64,000 nucleotides of DNA from CAZKVJ01 sp964556225 (GCA_964556225.1 CAZKVJ010000002.1:165817-229816); one strand, 5' to 3'; positions 35,614-45,198 are shown, counted from the stretch's first letter. Program-made: numbers and translations. The notes: generated from the sequence alone by a model not told the origin.

Positions 35614-36303
35614 ATGATCGAACACATGTACCCATCCGGATCCTTGGACGGGAGCGCCGCACCACAGCTCGCCTGGCAGGGCTCGCTGTTCGGCCTGGAC
35701 GACCCCGCGGTCGACCCCCGGCTCAGCGGCTGCGAGCGCCACCAGCTCGACGAGTGGTGCTGGGTCGACCACGTCCCGCGCTGGCTGCAGGGCTCCGACC
35801 TGGTCTTCGTCGAGCTGGTGGCTCGCCTGCCGTGGCGGCGTCGGCAGGTGGTGATGTACGACCATCTCGTCGACGAGCCCCGGTTGAGCTGCTGGTGGCG
35901 CCACACCGCGACGGGTCCGCCGGAGCCGCTGGCGGTGCTCGGAGACGCTCGCACGCTCCTTGCCGAGCGGTACGACCGCCCGTTCGACTCGATCGGGTTC
36001 AACCTCTACCGCGACGGGCGAGACTCGGTCGCCTGGCACGGCGACCGGGTGGGCGGCGCCGCGGCCGAGCCGGTGGTTGCCGTGCTCAGCGTCGGGGCAC
36101 CCCGTCCGTTCCTGCTGCGGCCGCGGGGCGGCGGCGCGTCGCGAGGGTTCCTGCTCGGCCAGGGCGACCTGTTGGTCATGGGCGGTGACTGCCAGGCGCG
36201 TTGGGAGCACACGGTGCCGAAGGTCTCGTCGGCGGCCGGCCCCCGCATCTCGGTCACGTTCCGCCACGGCGCGCCGGGCGTGCCGGGTGCGACACTGGGC
36301 TGA
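35614..36303 (+). CDS. AlkB-like Fe(II)/2-oxoglutarate dioxygenase
   Basis: 229 residues from ATG 35614 (ATG 35626 is possible). Iron ligands HxD are in AWHGDR, the distal His in WEHTVPK, and the 2-oxoglutarate Arg in RISVTFRH; FNLYRDGRDS is the usual AlkB nucleotide-recognition region. Such enzymes repair alkylated DNA/RNA bases oxidatively. Diverges from the rRNA methyltransferase (56 bases) and is followed, 2 bases on, by an aminotransferase gene, perhaps co-transcribed. Confidence 0.9.
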   Translation: MIEHMYPSGSLDGSAAPQLAWQGSLFGLDDPAVDPRLSGCERHQLDEWCWVDHVPRWLQGSDLVFVELVARLPWRRRQVVMYDHLVDEPRLSCWWRHTATGPPEPLAVLGDARTLLAERYDRPFDSIGFNLYRDGRDSVAWHGDRVGGAAAEPVVAVLSVGAPRPFLLRPRGGGASRGFLLGQGDLLVMGGDCQARWEHTVPKVSSAAGPRISVTFRHGAPGVPGATLG

Positions 36304-36305
36304 CC

Positions 36306-37589
36306 ATGGACGACCTCGACGACCTCCAGCGTTTCCACTTCGTCCCCGGCTCGGCTGGCGGCCCGCTGATCGTCGGGGGGGAGGGCTCCCACCTCATCGC
36401 CGCCGACGGCCGGCGCATCCTCGACGCCGCGGGCGGCGCCATCGTCGTCAACGTCGGCCACGGCCGGCCCGAGATCGCCGCTGCCGTGGCCGGCGCGATG
36501 GTCGACGGTGCCTACGTCGTGCCGATCTGGCCCACCCCACACCGTCTGGCTCTCCGAGACCGCCTGGTCGAGCGCTGGCTGCCGGAGGGCTTCACCCAGG
36601 TCTTCTTCACCAGCGGCGGGAGCGAGTCCACCGACTCCGCGATCCGTCTGGCCCGCGCCCACCACGTGAGCGCCGGCCGCCCGGAGCGGTGGAAGGTGAT
36701 CGGTCGCCACCCGAGCTTCCACGGCATGACCCTCGGGACGATCGCCGCCGCCAGCCACAGCGGTCGCCAGGCCGGCTTCGAGCCGCTGCTGCTCGACTTC
36801 CCGAAGGTGCCGTGGGACGACGCAGCGGCCGTGGTGGACGTCATCCGCCGAGAGGACCCGGACACGATCTCGGCCTTCATCGCCGAGCCGATCACCGGAG
36901 CCGCCGGCGCCTGCCTCGTGCCCTCCGACGAGTACTGGTCCACGGTCAGCGAGGCGTGCGAGCGCTACGGGATCCTGCTGATCGCCGACGAGGTCATGAC
37001 CGGCTACGGCCGCACGGGTCGCACGTGGGGGCACGAGCACTTCCCGATCCGCCCGGACATCATCGTGGGGGGCAAGGGCCTCGGCAGCGGGTACGTCCCG
37101 ATGGGGATGGTGGCCACACGACAGGATGTGGTGGCACCGATCGCCCGGATGGGCGGGTTCATGTTCTTCACCTACAGCGGCACCGACGCCATGTGTGCCG
37201 GCGCGGCCGAGGTGCTGCGGATCCTCGAGGACGAGCACCTCGTCGAGCGCAGCCGGGAGATGGGCGAGCTGCTCGGCCAGCGCCTCACCGAGGTGCTCGG
37301 CGACCATCCGAACGTGGCCGAGCTGCGGGGTCGGGGCCTGTTCCGCGGCGTCGAGCTGGTGCGCGACCGCGACCGCGCCACACCGTTCCCGCGCGATGTC
37401 GGCTTCACCTCGCGGGTGCTGGCCGAGGCGCTGCGGCGCGACGTGTGGGTGTACCCCGCCGGGTCCGGCCCGGTGCACGATGCGGTGATGCTCGGGCCGC
37501 CGTTCGTGGTCACCGCCGGTGAGATCGACACCATCGTCGGCGTGCTGGCCGAGGCGATCACCGCCGCCGCTGGCTCCGCGGGCGGTTGA
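36306..37589 (+). CDS. Class III PLP-dependent aminotransferase
   Basis: 427 residues from ATG 36306. Motifs FFTSGGSESTDSAIRLAR (PLP phosphate binding), LIADEVMTGYGRTG and the PLP lysine in IIVGGKGLGSGYVPMG identify subgroup II aminotransferases (ornithine/GABA/omega-amino acid type). The donor and acceptor are not evident; this version lacks close similarity to the 49744 gene. Two bases after the AlkB gene. Confidence 0.9.
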   Translation: MDDLDDLQRFHFVPGSAGGPLIVGGEGSHLIAADGRRILDAAGGAIVVNVGHGRPEIAAAVAGAMVDGAYVVPIWPTPHRLALRDRLVERWLPEGFTQVFFTSGGSESTDSAIRLARAHHVSAGRPERWKVIGRHPSFHGMTLGTIAAASHSGRQAGFEPLLLDFPKVPWDDAAAVVDVIRREDPDTISAFIAEPITGAAGACLVPSDEYWSTVSEACERYGILLIADEVMTGYGRTGRTWGHEHFPIRPDIIVGGKGLGSGYVPMGMVATRQDVVAPIARMGGFMFFTYSGTDAMCAGAAEVLRILEDEHLVERSREMGELLGQRLTEVLGDHPNVAELRGRGLFRGVELVRDRDRATPFPRDVGFTSRVLAEALRRDVWVYPAGSGPVHDAVMLGPPFVVTAGEIDTIVGVLAEAITAAAGSAGG

Positions 37590-37598
37590 GCCCCGGGG

Positions 37599-38954
37599 TC
37601 AGCTCGCCGGCATCCAGCTGCCGTGGAACCCGAACGGCACGCGCACCGGGAGGTGCACCGTGGCCACCGGTCCAGCGGCAAGATCCTGGGCGGCCAGGAT
37701 CTCCACGTCGCAGGCATCACGTCCACCGTCGTGGACGTACACCATGACCCAGCCGTCGTCCTCGGCCGCTGTCTCGTGGCGGGGGACGAACACCGGCTCC
37801 ATCGCCGCCCGGCCCGGCCCAACGTCGTACACGTCGGTGGTACCCCGCACCAGGTCGTGGCGCAACACGTTGCCGAGGCGCAACCCACCCGACCCGCCGG
37901 CGAACTCCGTCGTGTAGCCGTAGCGGTGCACCTGCCCGACGAGGCGCTCGTCGTGGCGGGGGAACTCCTGTGAACGGTCCGACAGCACCTCCTGGCGGAC
38001 GCGGCCGGCCCTCGGGTCGAGCGTCCACCGCTGCAGCGAGGTGGCCCCCTCGTTCGGACCCCGCACATCGGTGGCGAACGTGCTCGGGTGCACGACGGCG
38101 TCCATGACCACCGTGCCGTCCGGCGCGTCGTAGGCGTTGAGCGGGTGGTACACGTAGCAGGGCGCGTCGAGCTCGCACCAGATGATCTGCTCGGCGGTGC
38201 CGTCGCGCGCCAGCAGCCCGACCCGCGCACCTCCGTCCGGGTCCCAGCGGTAGGGCAGCGGCAGCCCGGCCATCGCGGCGTCGATCGAGAACCGGCACGG
38301 GAGGTCGAGCACCAGCACGTACCGCTGCGTGATCGCGCAGTCGTGCACCATCGGCTTGCCGTCGACCGGGACGTCGACGGTGCGCCGGACGAGACCGTCG
38401 GTGCCGACCACCACGTACTGCACGTGGTCCCACTCCCAGTAGTAGACGACTGCGTGCAGCTCGCCGGTGAGCGGGTCGCGCTTCGGGTGGGCGGTGAAGC
38501 TCCCGGGCAGGGTGCCGCCGAAGTCGCACATGGCCACGGTCTCGAGGTCGTGGGTGAGCTCCACCGGCAGGCCCCCGGCCTCGACGATCGCGAACGTTCG
38601 CCCGGCGTGGGCGATGACGTTCGTGTTGGCCACGCCCGGACCCATCCCGTGGCGGGGGCCGGGCGTGGTGGGCCAGCCCATGGCTGCCGACACCGCGTCG
38701 TCGCGGACGAAGCGGCTGCGATACCACTCCGCCCGACCCTCACGCAGCCGCACGCCGTGCACCATGCCGGTCCCGACGAACCAGTGGTGCGTGGCCGGGT
38801 CGACGACGCCCACGGGGTTCGGCCCGATGCGCGCCAGGCGGCCGTCCAGCTCGGCGGGGATCGAGCCCGTGACCGCCAGGTCGGTCGCCGTGGTCTCGGT
38901 GGCGACGGGCGCGAAGTTCCCGGCGAGGTACGGGTTGGCGGTGTCGGCAACCAT
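37599..38954 (-). CDS. Carotenoid cleavage oxygenase family protein
   Basis: 451 residues. The family's Fe2+-binding histidines are seen as HPKRDP, VHDCAIT and the C-terminal FGFHGSW, with the usual start ARIGPNPVG and ends like VHLPVRVPFGFHGSWMP. RPE65/CCD-type dioxygenases cut carotenoids, apocarotenoids or stilbenes at a double bond. Converges with the aminotransferase and precedes, by 14 bases, the Tat-exported gene in transcription order, so the two may be co-transcribed; no carotenoid synthesis gene is in the window. Confidence 0.9.
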   Translation of the reverse strand: MVADTANPYLAGNFAPVATETTATDLAVTGSIPAELDGRLARIGPNPVGVVDPATHHWFVGTGMVHGVRLREGRAEWYRSRFVRDDAVSAAMGWPTTPGPRHGMGPGVANTNVIAHAGRTFAIVEAGGLPVELTHDLETVAMCDFGGTLPGSFTAHPKRDPLTGELHAVVYYWEWDHVQYVVVGTDGLVRRTVDVPVDGKPMVHDCAITQRYVLVLDLPCRFSIDAAMAGLPLPYRWDPDGGARVGLLARDGTAEQIIWCELDAPCYVYHPLNAYDAPDGTVVMDAVVHPSTFATDVRGPNEGATSLQRWTLDPRAGRVRQEVLSDRSQEFPRHDERLVGQVHRYGYTTEFAGGSGGLRLGNVLRHDLVRGTTDVYDVGPGRAAMEPVFVPRHETAAEDDGWVMVYVHDGGRDACDVEILAAQDLAAGPVATVHLPVRVPFGFHGSWMPAS

Positions 38955-38968
38955 GTCGCTCAGCCCTC

Positions 38969-39973
38969 TCAGATGAAGTACCCGACGACGTCGACGATGA
39001 AGTTGGTGGAGCTGCCACCGGCGAACACCTTGATGGCGCGGGTGCCGTCGACACCGACGATCAGGCCGTTGGCCAGGAGCTGGCCGGCCTCTGACCAGTT
39101 GATCGACGACGCGGCGTACGTCGAGGCGTTGCCCGGGGTGACGGCGAGGAAGCCGATGCCGGTGGTGTTCGACAGCGTCAGGTTGTAGGCGATGGCGCTC
39201 GCGCCGGCCGGGACCGCGTTGGGGGACGTGATGGCACCGGTGTTGAGGTCGCGGCCGTCGGCGACGGACACGGTGCGGCTGCTGCCGCCGCTGATGACGC
39301 CGAGCGTGAGGCCGGCGGTGGAGCCGCTCGCCGTCCAGCGGGAGTCGTAGGCGCGCACCGGCGAGATCGGCACGAACCCGGTCGGGGCCATGTCGTAGCC
39401 CACGGCGACCGAGCTGATCGCCTGGGTGTTGTTGAGGAAGGCGAAGATCAGGTAGGTGCCCGTGGTGCGGTCGACGACGTGGCTCAGCCCGGACGTCTTG
39501 CCGGTCTGCAGGCCGGACCCGCTGGCGGTGGTGCACGAGCCGATGGTGCTCCACGAGTAGGCGCCGTAGGGCTGGCGCTGGAGGGTCGCATTGGTGCTGC
39601 CGCTGCCGGTCACCTGGATCTCGCGGATGCGCGCACCGTGCGGGAGCTCGATGTCGCACACGACGCTCGTGCCGTTCGGTCGGGGCCCGACGCCCACCCC
39701 GCCGAGGTCGAACATGTACTCACCAGCGAGCTGGTAGGCCATCAGGTTGTAGCCGGAGATGCCGGCGTACATGAGGCCCGGGGTGGCCGCGAACGCCAGC
39801 GGCTGGGCGCCGACACCGCCCGGGTTGGCAGTGTTGCTGTTGGGATCCGGCGGTGGCGGTGGTGCGGCGGCGGACGCCAGACCGGGGACGGCCAGCGCAC
39901 CGGCGCCGGCCGCGCCGATGGCCATGCCCATCCCGGTGATCATGCGGCGGCGATCGAAGCCCTTGTGATCCAT
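38969..39973 (-). CDS. Tat-signal exported protein with a C-terminal conserved domain
   Basis: 334 residues. DRRRMITGMGMAIGAAGAGALA is a twin-arginine-like signal ending in a LASAA cleavage site, then a Pro-rich linker (APPPPPDPNS), a Gly/Thr/Ser-rich beta region and a final ~115-residue domain (FVPISPVRAYDSR ... VDVVGYFI) of a type repeated on many actinobacterial exported proteins. No catalytic motif is seen. The gene lies upstream of the carotenoid oxygenase with the same strand. Function unknown. Confidence 0.65.
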   Translation of the reverse strand: MDHKGFDRRRMITGMGMAIGAAGAGALAVPGLASAAAPPPPPDPNSNTANPGGVGAQPLAFAATPGLMYAGISGYNLMAYQLAGEYMFDLGGVGVGPRPNGTSVVCDIELPHGARIREIQVTGSGSTNATLQRQPYGAYSWSTIGSCTTASGSGLQTGKTSGLSHVVDRTTGTYLIFAFLNNTQAISSVAVGYDMAPTGFVPISPVRAYDSRWTASGSTAGLTLGVISGGSSRTVSVADGRDLNTGAITSPNAVPAGASAIAYNLTLSNTTGIGFLAVTPGNASTYAASSINWSEAGQLLANGLIVGVDGTRAIKVFAGGSSTNFIVDVVGYFI

Positions 39974-40044
39974 CGGAAACCTCCCGAGTAGTGGTCGAGT
40001 CCGAGAGTCCGCACCGTAGACGCGATCCGTGTCAGCCTGTGGCG

Positions 40045-41265
40045 ATGTCGTTGCAGCACGTGGTCGTCGTGGGGGCCAGCCTGGCGGGGCTTCGCGCTTG
40101 TGAGACCCTGCGGTCCGAGGGCTTCACCGAACGGATCACCGTGATCGGGGCCGAACGGCACGCGCCCTACGACCGCCCGCCGCTGTCGAAGAAGGTGCTG
40201 TCGGGGGAGTGGGAGCCGGCGCGGATCGCCCTGCGCCGCCCCGACGACATGGCCGGCCTCGGCGTGCAGTGGCGCCTCGGGGTGTCCGCCGCTGGCCTCG
40301 ACACGGCCGGGCATGCCGTGCATCTCGCCGACGGCGAGGTGGTCGGCTACGACGGTCTCATCGTCGCCACGGGCTCCGCCGTGCGGCGCCTGGCGGGCCA
40401 GCCCGACCTGGCCGGCGTCCACGTGCTGCGCACGCTCGACGACTCGCTCGCGCTGCGCGAAGTGCTCGGCGCCGGTGATGCCCGACTGGTGGTGATCGGC
40501 GCTGGCTTCATCGGCCTCGAGGTGGCGGCGACGGCGGCGCAGCTCGGGAACAGCGTCACGGTGCTCGAAGGGCTTCCGGCGCCGCTGGTGCGGGGCCTGG
40601 GGGCCCGAATGGGCGAGGCGGTCGGTGACGTCCACCGCCGCCACGGGGTGGACCTGCGCTGCGGCGTGCAGGTCGCAGCGATCGACGGTGACGACCGGGT
40701 GAGGGCGGTGCGCCTCGGTGACGGCACCACGGTGACGGCCGACGTGGTGGTCGTGGGGATCGGCGTCAGCCCCGCGACGGGTTGGCTCGACGGCAGCGAT
40801 CTCGCGGTCCGTGACGGCGTGGTGTGCGACGAGCACCTGCAGACCGCGGTGCCGGGCGTGTACGCGGCGGGTGACGTGGCACGGTGGACCGACCCGCTGA
40901 CCGGTGAGGACCTGCGCCTGGAGCACTGGACCAACGCCGCCGAGCAGGGAGCGCACGCGGCTCGCAACCTGCTCGCGGCGTCCGGCGGTGCTCGCCAGGA
41001 GCCGTTCGCGCCGGTGCCGTTCTTCTGGAGCGACCAGTTCGACGCCCGCATCCAGTTCCTCGGTCGCGCTCGACCGGACGACGACGTCGAGATCGTCGCC
41101 GGCTCGGTGGAGGAGGGGCGGTTCGTCGCCCTCTACGGCAGTGCCGGGCGCCTCCACGCCGCGCTGGGCGTGAGCCTGCCTCGGGTGGTGATGCCCTACC
41201 GGGCGCTGTTGGCGGAGGGGGCGTCGTGGGACGACGCGCTGGCGCTGGCCGCGGACGCGCGCTGA
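40045..41265 (+). CDS. FAD/NAD(P)H ferredoxin reductase
   Basis: 406 residues from ATG 40045. Two Rossmann motifs (VVVGASLAGLRACE and VVIGAGFIGLEVAATAAQLG) and the C-terminal reductase domain (FFWSDQFDARIQFLGRA) mark the putidaredoxin/rhodocoxin reductase family, which feeds electrons from NAD(P)H to a ferredoxin for a P450 or dioxygenase. No ferredoxin is next to it. Its 3' end overlaps the convergent hydrogenase protease gene by 70 bases. Confidence 0.88.
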   Translation: MSLQHVVVVGASLAGLRACETLRSEGFTERITVIGAERHAPYDRPPLSKKVLSGEWEPARIALRRPDDMAGLGVQWRLGVSAAGLDTAGHAVHLADGEVVGYDGLIVATGSAVRRLAGQPDLAGVHVLRTLDDSLALREVLGAGDARLVVIGAGFIGLEVAATAAQLGNSVTVLEGLPAPLVRGLGARMGEAVGDVHRRHGVDLRCGVQVAAIDGDDRVRAVRLGDGTTVTADVVVVGIGVSPATGWLDGSDLAVRDGVVCDEHLQTAVPGVYAAGDVARWTDPLTGEDLRLEHWTNAAEQGAHAARNLLAASGGARQEPFAPVPFFWSDQFDARIQFLGRARPDDDVEIVAGSVEEGRFVALYGSAGRLHAALGVSLPRVVMPYRALLAEGASWDDALALAADAR

Positions 41266-41759
41266 GTGAGTCGGGCGACGAGGGAGTCCGTGACCGCTCG
41301 GGCGGCGGCTCGCACGGCAGGCGTCAGGCCGACGCCGGCGTCGAAGTCGGCCCCCTCGACGCCGAGGACGACCAACGAGCGGGGCAGCTGGTCGAGGACC
41401 CGGCCGAGGGCGATCGCGTCCTCCACCCCCATCAGGTGCCCACCACCGAGGCGCACCTCCACCCCCTGCTCCGACTCCCGGCTGCCGTGCAGCTGTTCGG
41501 GGCGCAGGCGGTGGAGCGTGCCCGGTGCGGCCCCCGAGCGAACGGCGTCGATCAGGTAGACCTCGTCGGCGTCCTGCCAGGCCTGCATCAGCCGGACCGG
41601 CTCTCCGTCGAGCTCGCGGAGTTCGATCCCGTGGCCCTCTGGCAGCGCCGCGGCAAGGCGGCGGACGATCTCCAGCCCGACGCCGTCGTCGCGGCGGTAC
41701 GGGCTGCCGACCCCGATGACCATCACCCGTGGGCGACGCGCGGCGGAGGACCGGGTCAT
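41196..41759 (-). CDS. [NiFe] hydrogenase maturation protease
   Basis: 187 residues from ATG 41759, overlapping the hydrogenase large-subunit stop (ATGA). It has the HycI/HupD-type start (VMVIGVGSPYRRDDGVGLEIV) and the later LIDAVRSG with acidic ligands for nickel recognition. The enzyme removes the C-terminal tail of the large subunit after Ni insertion. The last ~15 residues overlap the reductase on the other strand. No hyp genes are in the window. Confidence 0.88.
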   Translation of the reverse strand: MTRSSAARRPRVMVIGVGSPYRRDDGVGLEIVRRLAAALPEGHGIELRELDGEPVRLMQAWQDADEVYLIDAVRSGAAPGTLHRLRPEQLHGSRESEQGVEVRLGGGHLMGVEDAIALGRVLDQLPRSLVVLGVEGADFDAGVGLTPAVRAAARAVTDSLVARLTQRASAASASASSHDAPSANSAR

Positions 41760-43108
41760 GACCGTGTCACCCTCACGTCCAAGAAGTGCGTCGCACAGGA
41801 GATGCACGGGTCGTAGCTGCGCACCGCCTGCTCGCACAGCGCCACCAGCGCCTCGTCGTCGAGCGCTGCGTGCCCGGCACGTGCGGCATCCAGCCGGGAC
41901 TCGATCAGGTGGAAGAGGTCGTGCTCGATCGTCGCCTGGTTCTGCGACGTGGGGGGCACGATGCGGGCCTCGAGGATCGTGCCCTCGTCGTCGAGCTCGT
42001 AGTGGTGCCACAGCATCCCGCGCGGCGCCTCGCTCCAGCCGCTGCCGGCCCCGGCCCGAGGCGTGACCGGCACACAGGCCCGTTCGGGTGGCGCGTACCG
42101 CTCGGCGATGGCCAGGGCCACCTCACAGGCGTGGAGCGTCTCCACCGCCCGCACCACGATGCTGCGGAAGGGGTTGCGCTCGTGCGCCGTGAGTCCGGCG
42201 GCGCTGGCCGCCGCGGCCGCCCGGGGTGCCAGGTGGTCGGCGTTCAGCGCGAATCGGGCGAGCGGGCCGAGGAGGTAGCCGACGAGCTCGTCGGCACCGT
42301 CGGCGGGGCTGCGCAGCCGGGCGTGGAGGGCCGTGGAGTGCTCGACATGCTCCTCGACGAACCACGCCGGATACTCCTCCGGGGAGAGGTCGAGACCGGT
42401 GGTGGACACCAGCCGGTCGCCGAGCATCGGGTACTCGTCGGTGTGGCGCAGCGCCACCAGTGGGACGTCGGCCGGCAGCACGTGATCCGGCGTGGGCAGG
42501 GTCGCCGTCCAAGCCACCACCTCCTCCGCCGCGTCACAGGCCCAGCGCAGGGATTCCGCCATCTCGCGCACGCGGTCGCGCCGCGGCACCGACCAGAAGC
42601 CACCGATGCGCACGTTCACCGGGTGCACCGCACGGCCACCGACCACCTCGACGATCTCGTTGCCGATCTGCTTGAGGCGCAGCCCCCGCTCCACCTCCGC
42701 CCGATGGTCGGCGGCCATGGCGATGCCGCTCTCGTAGCCGAGGAAGTCGGGCGCGTGGAGCAGGTGCACGTGCAGGGCGTGGCTCTCGATCCACTCGCCG
42801 CAGTAGAGGAGGTGACGCAGGGTGCGCAGCTCCGGGTCGATGTCCACCCCGCACGCCGCCTCGATGGCCTGGCAGGCGCTCATCTGGTAGGCGACGGGGC
42901 AAATGCCGCAGATGCGGGCCGTGATGTCCGGGGGCTCGCTGAACGAGCGGCCGCGCAGGAAGCCCTCGAAGAACCGGGGCGGCTCGAAGATGCGAAGGCG
43001 GACGTCGGCGAGCGAGCCGTCGACGAGATCGATGTCGAGGCCACCCTCACCCTCGACCCGGGTGAGCGCTCCGACGGCGAGACGGCTGCGACGAGGAGAG
43101 TGGGTCAC
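41756..43108 (-). CDS. hydA: Group 3b-type [NiFe] hydrogenase large (alpha) subunit
   Basis: 450 residues. The nickel site is set by RICGICP at 65-71 and DPCISCATH near the end (Cys435, Cys438, His441); only 9 residues follow the His. The next residues after the first motif are VAYQ. It forms the Ni-Fe active site for reversible H2 oxidation coupled to NAD(P). Coupled by ATGA both to the small subunit upstream and the protease downstream. Confidence 0.9.
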   Translation of the reverse strand: MTHSPRRSRLAVGALTRVEGEGGLDIDLVDGSLADVRLRIFEPPRFFEGFLRGRSFSEPPDITARICGICPVAYQMSACQAIEAACGVDIDPELRTLRHLLYCGEWIESHALHVHLLHAPDFLGYESGIAMAADHRAEVERGLRLKQIGNEIVEVVGGRAVHPVNVRIGGFWSVPRRDRVREMAESLRWACDAAEEVVAWTATLPTPDHVLPADVPLVALRHTDEYPMLGDRLVSTTGLDLSPEEYPAWFVEEHVEHSTALHARLRSPADGADELVGYLLGPLARFALNADHLAPRAAAAASAAGLTAHERNPFRSIVVRAVETLHACEVALAIAERYAPPERACVPVTPRAGAGSGWSEAPRGMLWHHYELDDEGTILEARIVPPTSQNQATIEHDLFHLIESRLDAARAGHAALDDEALVALCEQAVRSYDPCISCATHFLDVRVTRS

Positions 43109-43914
43109 GGTGGGGTTCCTTCCTCGCGGCGGGCCGCAGCCCGCGCGAACACGGGCGCCGCGGTGTTGAACGTGCGGAGCGCCGCGACGAGGTCACGGTC
43201 CGACACACCGAGCTCGGCCAGGCGGTCGCCGAGCGAGTCCACGTTGGCGGACTCGCTGGGACCGAAGCACCCGAAGCAGCCTCGCTCGAACCGGGGGCAC
43301 AGGGCGCCGCAGCCGGCGTGGGTGACGGGACCGAGGCAGGCGGCACCGCGGGCGACCACCAGGCACGTGGTGCCGGCGGCTTTGCACTCGGTGCAGACCG
43401 AGTGGGTGGCCACCGGTGGGCGGCGCCCGGCCAGGAGCGCGGCGAGGAGCGCGAGCAGCTCGGTCTTGGAGATGGGACAGCCGCGCAGCTCGTGGTCGAC
43501 GCGCACGTGGTCGGCGATCGCGGTGGAGGTGGCGAGCGTGTCGATCCAGTCCGGGCGGGCGTAGACGAGCGAGCGGTAGGCGTCGACGTCGGCCAGGTTG
43601 CGCAGTGCCTGGATCCCCCCGCTGGTGGCGCAGGCGCCGATGGTGACGAGCAAGCCGGAGCGCTCACGCACCCTCCGGATCCGCTCGGCGTCCCCGGGGG
43701 TCGTGATCGAGCCCTCCACCAGCGAGAGGTCGTAGTGGTCGAGCTCGCGCTCGGGGCCGGCCTCCGGGAAGAAGGCCAGGTCCACCGCGTCGGCCACCGC
43801 CAGCAGCTCCGCCTCGCAGTCGAGCAGCGTGAGCTGGCAACCATCGCACGACGCGAACTTCCACACGGCCACCGTCGGGCGCTGCCCTCCCGGTGCAGGG
43901 GTGCTGTCGCTCAT
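43105..43914 (-). CDS. hydD: Group 3b-type [NiFe] hydrogenase small (delta) subunit
   Basis: 269 residues from ATG 43914. The proximal 4Fe-4S cysteines are in FASCDGCQLTLLDCEAEL, with further Cys in TIGACATSGG, RGCPIS and a Cys-rich C-terminal part (VCTECKAAGTTC, CFGCFGPSESAN), enough for three clusters. No Tat signal, so the enzyme is cytoplasmic. ATGA overlaps on both sides. Confidence 0.9.
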   Translation of the reverse strand: MSDSTPAPGGQRPTVAVWKFASCDGCQLTLLDCEAELLAVADAVDLAFFPEAGPERELDHYDLSLVEGSITTPGDAERIRRVRERSGLLVTIGACATSGGIQALRNLADVDAYRSLVYARPDWIDTLATSTAIADHVRVDHELRGCPISKTELLALLAALLAGRRPPVATHSVCTECKAAGTTCLVVARGAACLGPVTHAGCGALCPRFERGCFGCFGPSESANVDSLGDRLAELGVSDRDLVAALRTFNTAAPVFARAAARREEGTPP

Positions 43915-44750
43915 CGCTCTCTCACCTCGGCGATCACTGCCGCCCGGTCCCACGTCACGACCGGGCCGTCGCGGCACACGACCATCGGCCCCGCCTGGCA
44001 CCGCCCGCACTGGGCGATCCCGCAGTGCATGTTCCGCTCGAGCGACACCCGGATCGCCGCGGCCGGCATACCACGGTCGATCAGCGCGGCGGCGCTGAAG
44101 CGCATCATCACCTCGGGTCCGCAGACGAGCGCGAGCGTGCGGGCGGGTTCCAGCGCGATGCGGGGCAGGAGCGTCGTGACGGTCCCCACCGCACCCGTCC
44201 ACGTGCGATCGGCGGCGTCGACGGTCACGTGCACCTCGGCCCCGGCCCGCTGCCAGGCTTCGAGCTCGTCCGGGTACAGGATGCCCGCCGGCTCGCGGGC
44301 GCCGATGGCCACGATCAGGCGGTGCGGTACCGGCCGGCCCGCCAGCAGGGCCCGGATCGCCGGGCGCAGCGGGGCGGTCCCGATGCCGCCGGCCATGACC
44401 AGCACGTCCCGGCCGGCGGCGTCGTCGACGCCCCAGCTGGTCCCGAACGGGCCGCGGATACCGAGGAGCGCGCCGGCGGGCACGCCGTGCAGCGCAGCGG
44501 TGGTCGCGCCCGCCACCCGCACGGTCAGCTCGATCGAGCCGTCGTCACCGATGCCCGACAGCGAGATGGGCACCTCGCCGACGGCGGGCGTCCACACCAT
44601 GACGAACTGGCCGGGCAGGAACGAGGCGTCCGGCTCCGCCGCGGGATCGTCGGCCACCAGCGTCAAGGTGACCATGCCCGGCCCTTCGGACACCCTGGTG
44701 CGCACGCGCCAGGGGCGAGGCAGCATCGCGTCAGCGGGGGTCGTGTGCAT
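43911..44750 (-). CDS. hydG: Hydrogenase gamma subunit, FAD/NAD(P) reductase
   Basis: 279 residues. A ferredoxin-reductase FAD domain (PGQFVMVWTPAVGEVPISLSG) and an NAD(P) domain (DVLVMAGGIGTAPLRPAIRAL) are followed by a C-terminal 2Fe-2S motif with four Cys (NMHCGIAQCGRCQAGP ... VC). It transfers electrons between the hydrogenase and NAD(P). Overlaps the upstream cyclic-nucleotide-binding gene by 20 bases. Confidence 0.9.
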   Translation of the reverse strand: MHTTPADAMLPRPWRVRTRVSEGPGMVTLTLVADDPAAEPDASFLPGQFVMVWTPAVGEVPISLSGIGDDGSIELTVRVAGATTAALHGVPAGALLGIRGPFGTSWGVDDAAGRDVLVMAGGIGTAPLRPAIRALLAGRPVPHRLIVAIGAREPAGILYPDELEAWQRAGAEVHVTVDAADRTWTGAVGTVTTLLPRIALEPARTLALVCGPEVMMRFSAAALIDRGMPAAAIRVSLERNMHCGIAQCGRCQAGPMVVCRDGPVVTWDRAAVIAEVRER

Positions 44751-45198
44751 AGAGATCCAGCAGCTGCACTCGAGTGGCTTCCAGCCGGGCGGCCACCACG
44801 CCGAGGAGTCGGCGGGTCAGCTGGTAGGCCAGCTCGTGGTCGATGTCGAAGCGCTGGCGCAGCGCCGAGCCGTCCATCACGACCGCTCGGACCTCGTCGA
44901 GCGCGAGCACGTCGAAGTGCCAGCGGTGCGGTGGCACGAGCCACGACCAGCCGAGCAGGTCACCCTCGTGGACCGTGGCGACCACCACCGGCTTGCGCGC
45001 CGGGGGAGCGATCTCGATGGCGGCGCGACCTCCGACGATCGCCAGGAAGGACCCGGCGCTGGCGTCGGCCCGCGCGATCCAGCCGCCGGCGGGGTAGACG
45101 GCGACGTGGGCGTGGTTCGCCAGCACGTCGAGCAGGCGCGGTTCGAGGCCGGCGAGCGCCTGATGGCGCTCGAGCAGCTCGCGCACGGGCACGGTCAT
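44731..45198 (-). CDS. Cyclic nucleotide-binding domain protein (no DNA-binding domain)
   Basis: 155 residues from ATG 45198 (ATGA with the upstream gene). A single cNMP-binding fold (VYPAGGWIARADASAGSFLAIV, then EGDLLGWSWLVPPHRW), with no helix-turn-helix, so it cannot act as a Crp-type activator itself. It stands inside the hydrogenase operon, between the beta and gamma subunits, and may sense a ligand or regulate the complex directly. It might also be a stable remnant of a regulator. Confidence 0.8.
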   Translation of the reverse strand: MTVPVRELLERHQALAGLEPRLLDVLANHAHVAVYPAGGWIARADASAGSFLAIVGGRAAIEIAPPARKPVVVATVHEGDLLGWSWLVPPHRWHFDVLALDEVRAVVMDGSALRQRFDIDHELAYQLTRRLLGVVAARLEATRVQLLDLYAHDPR

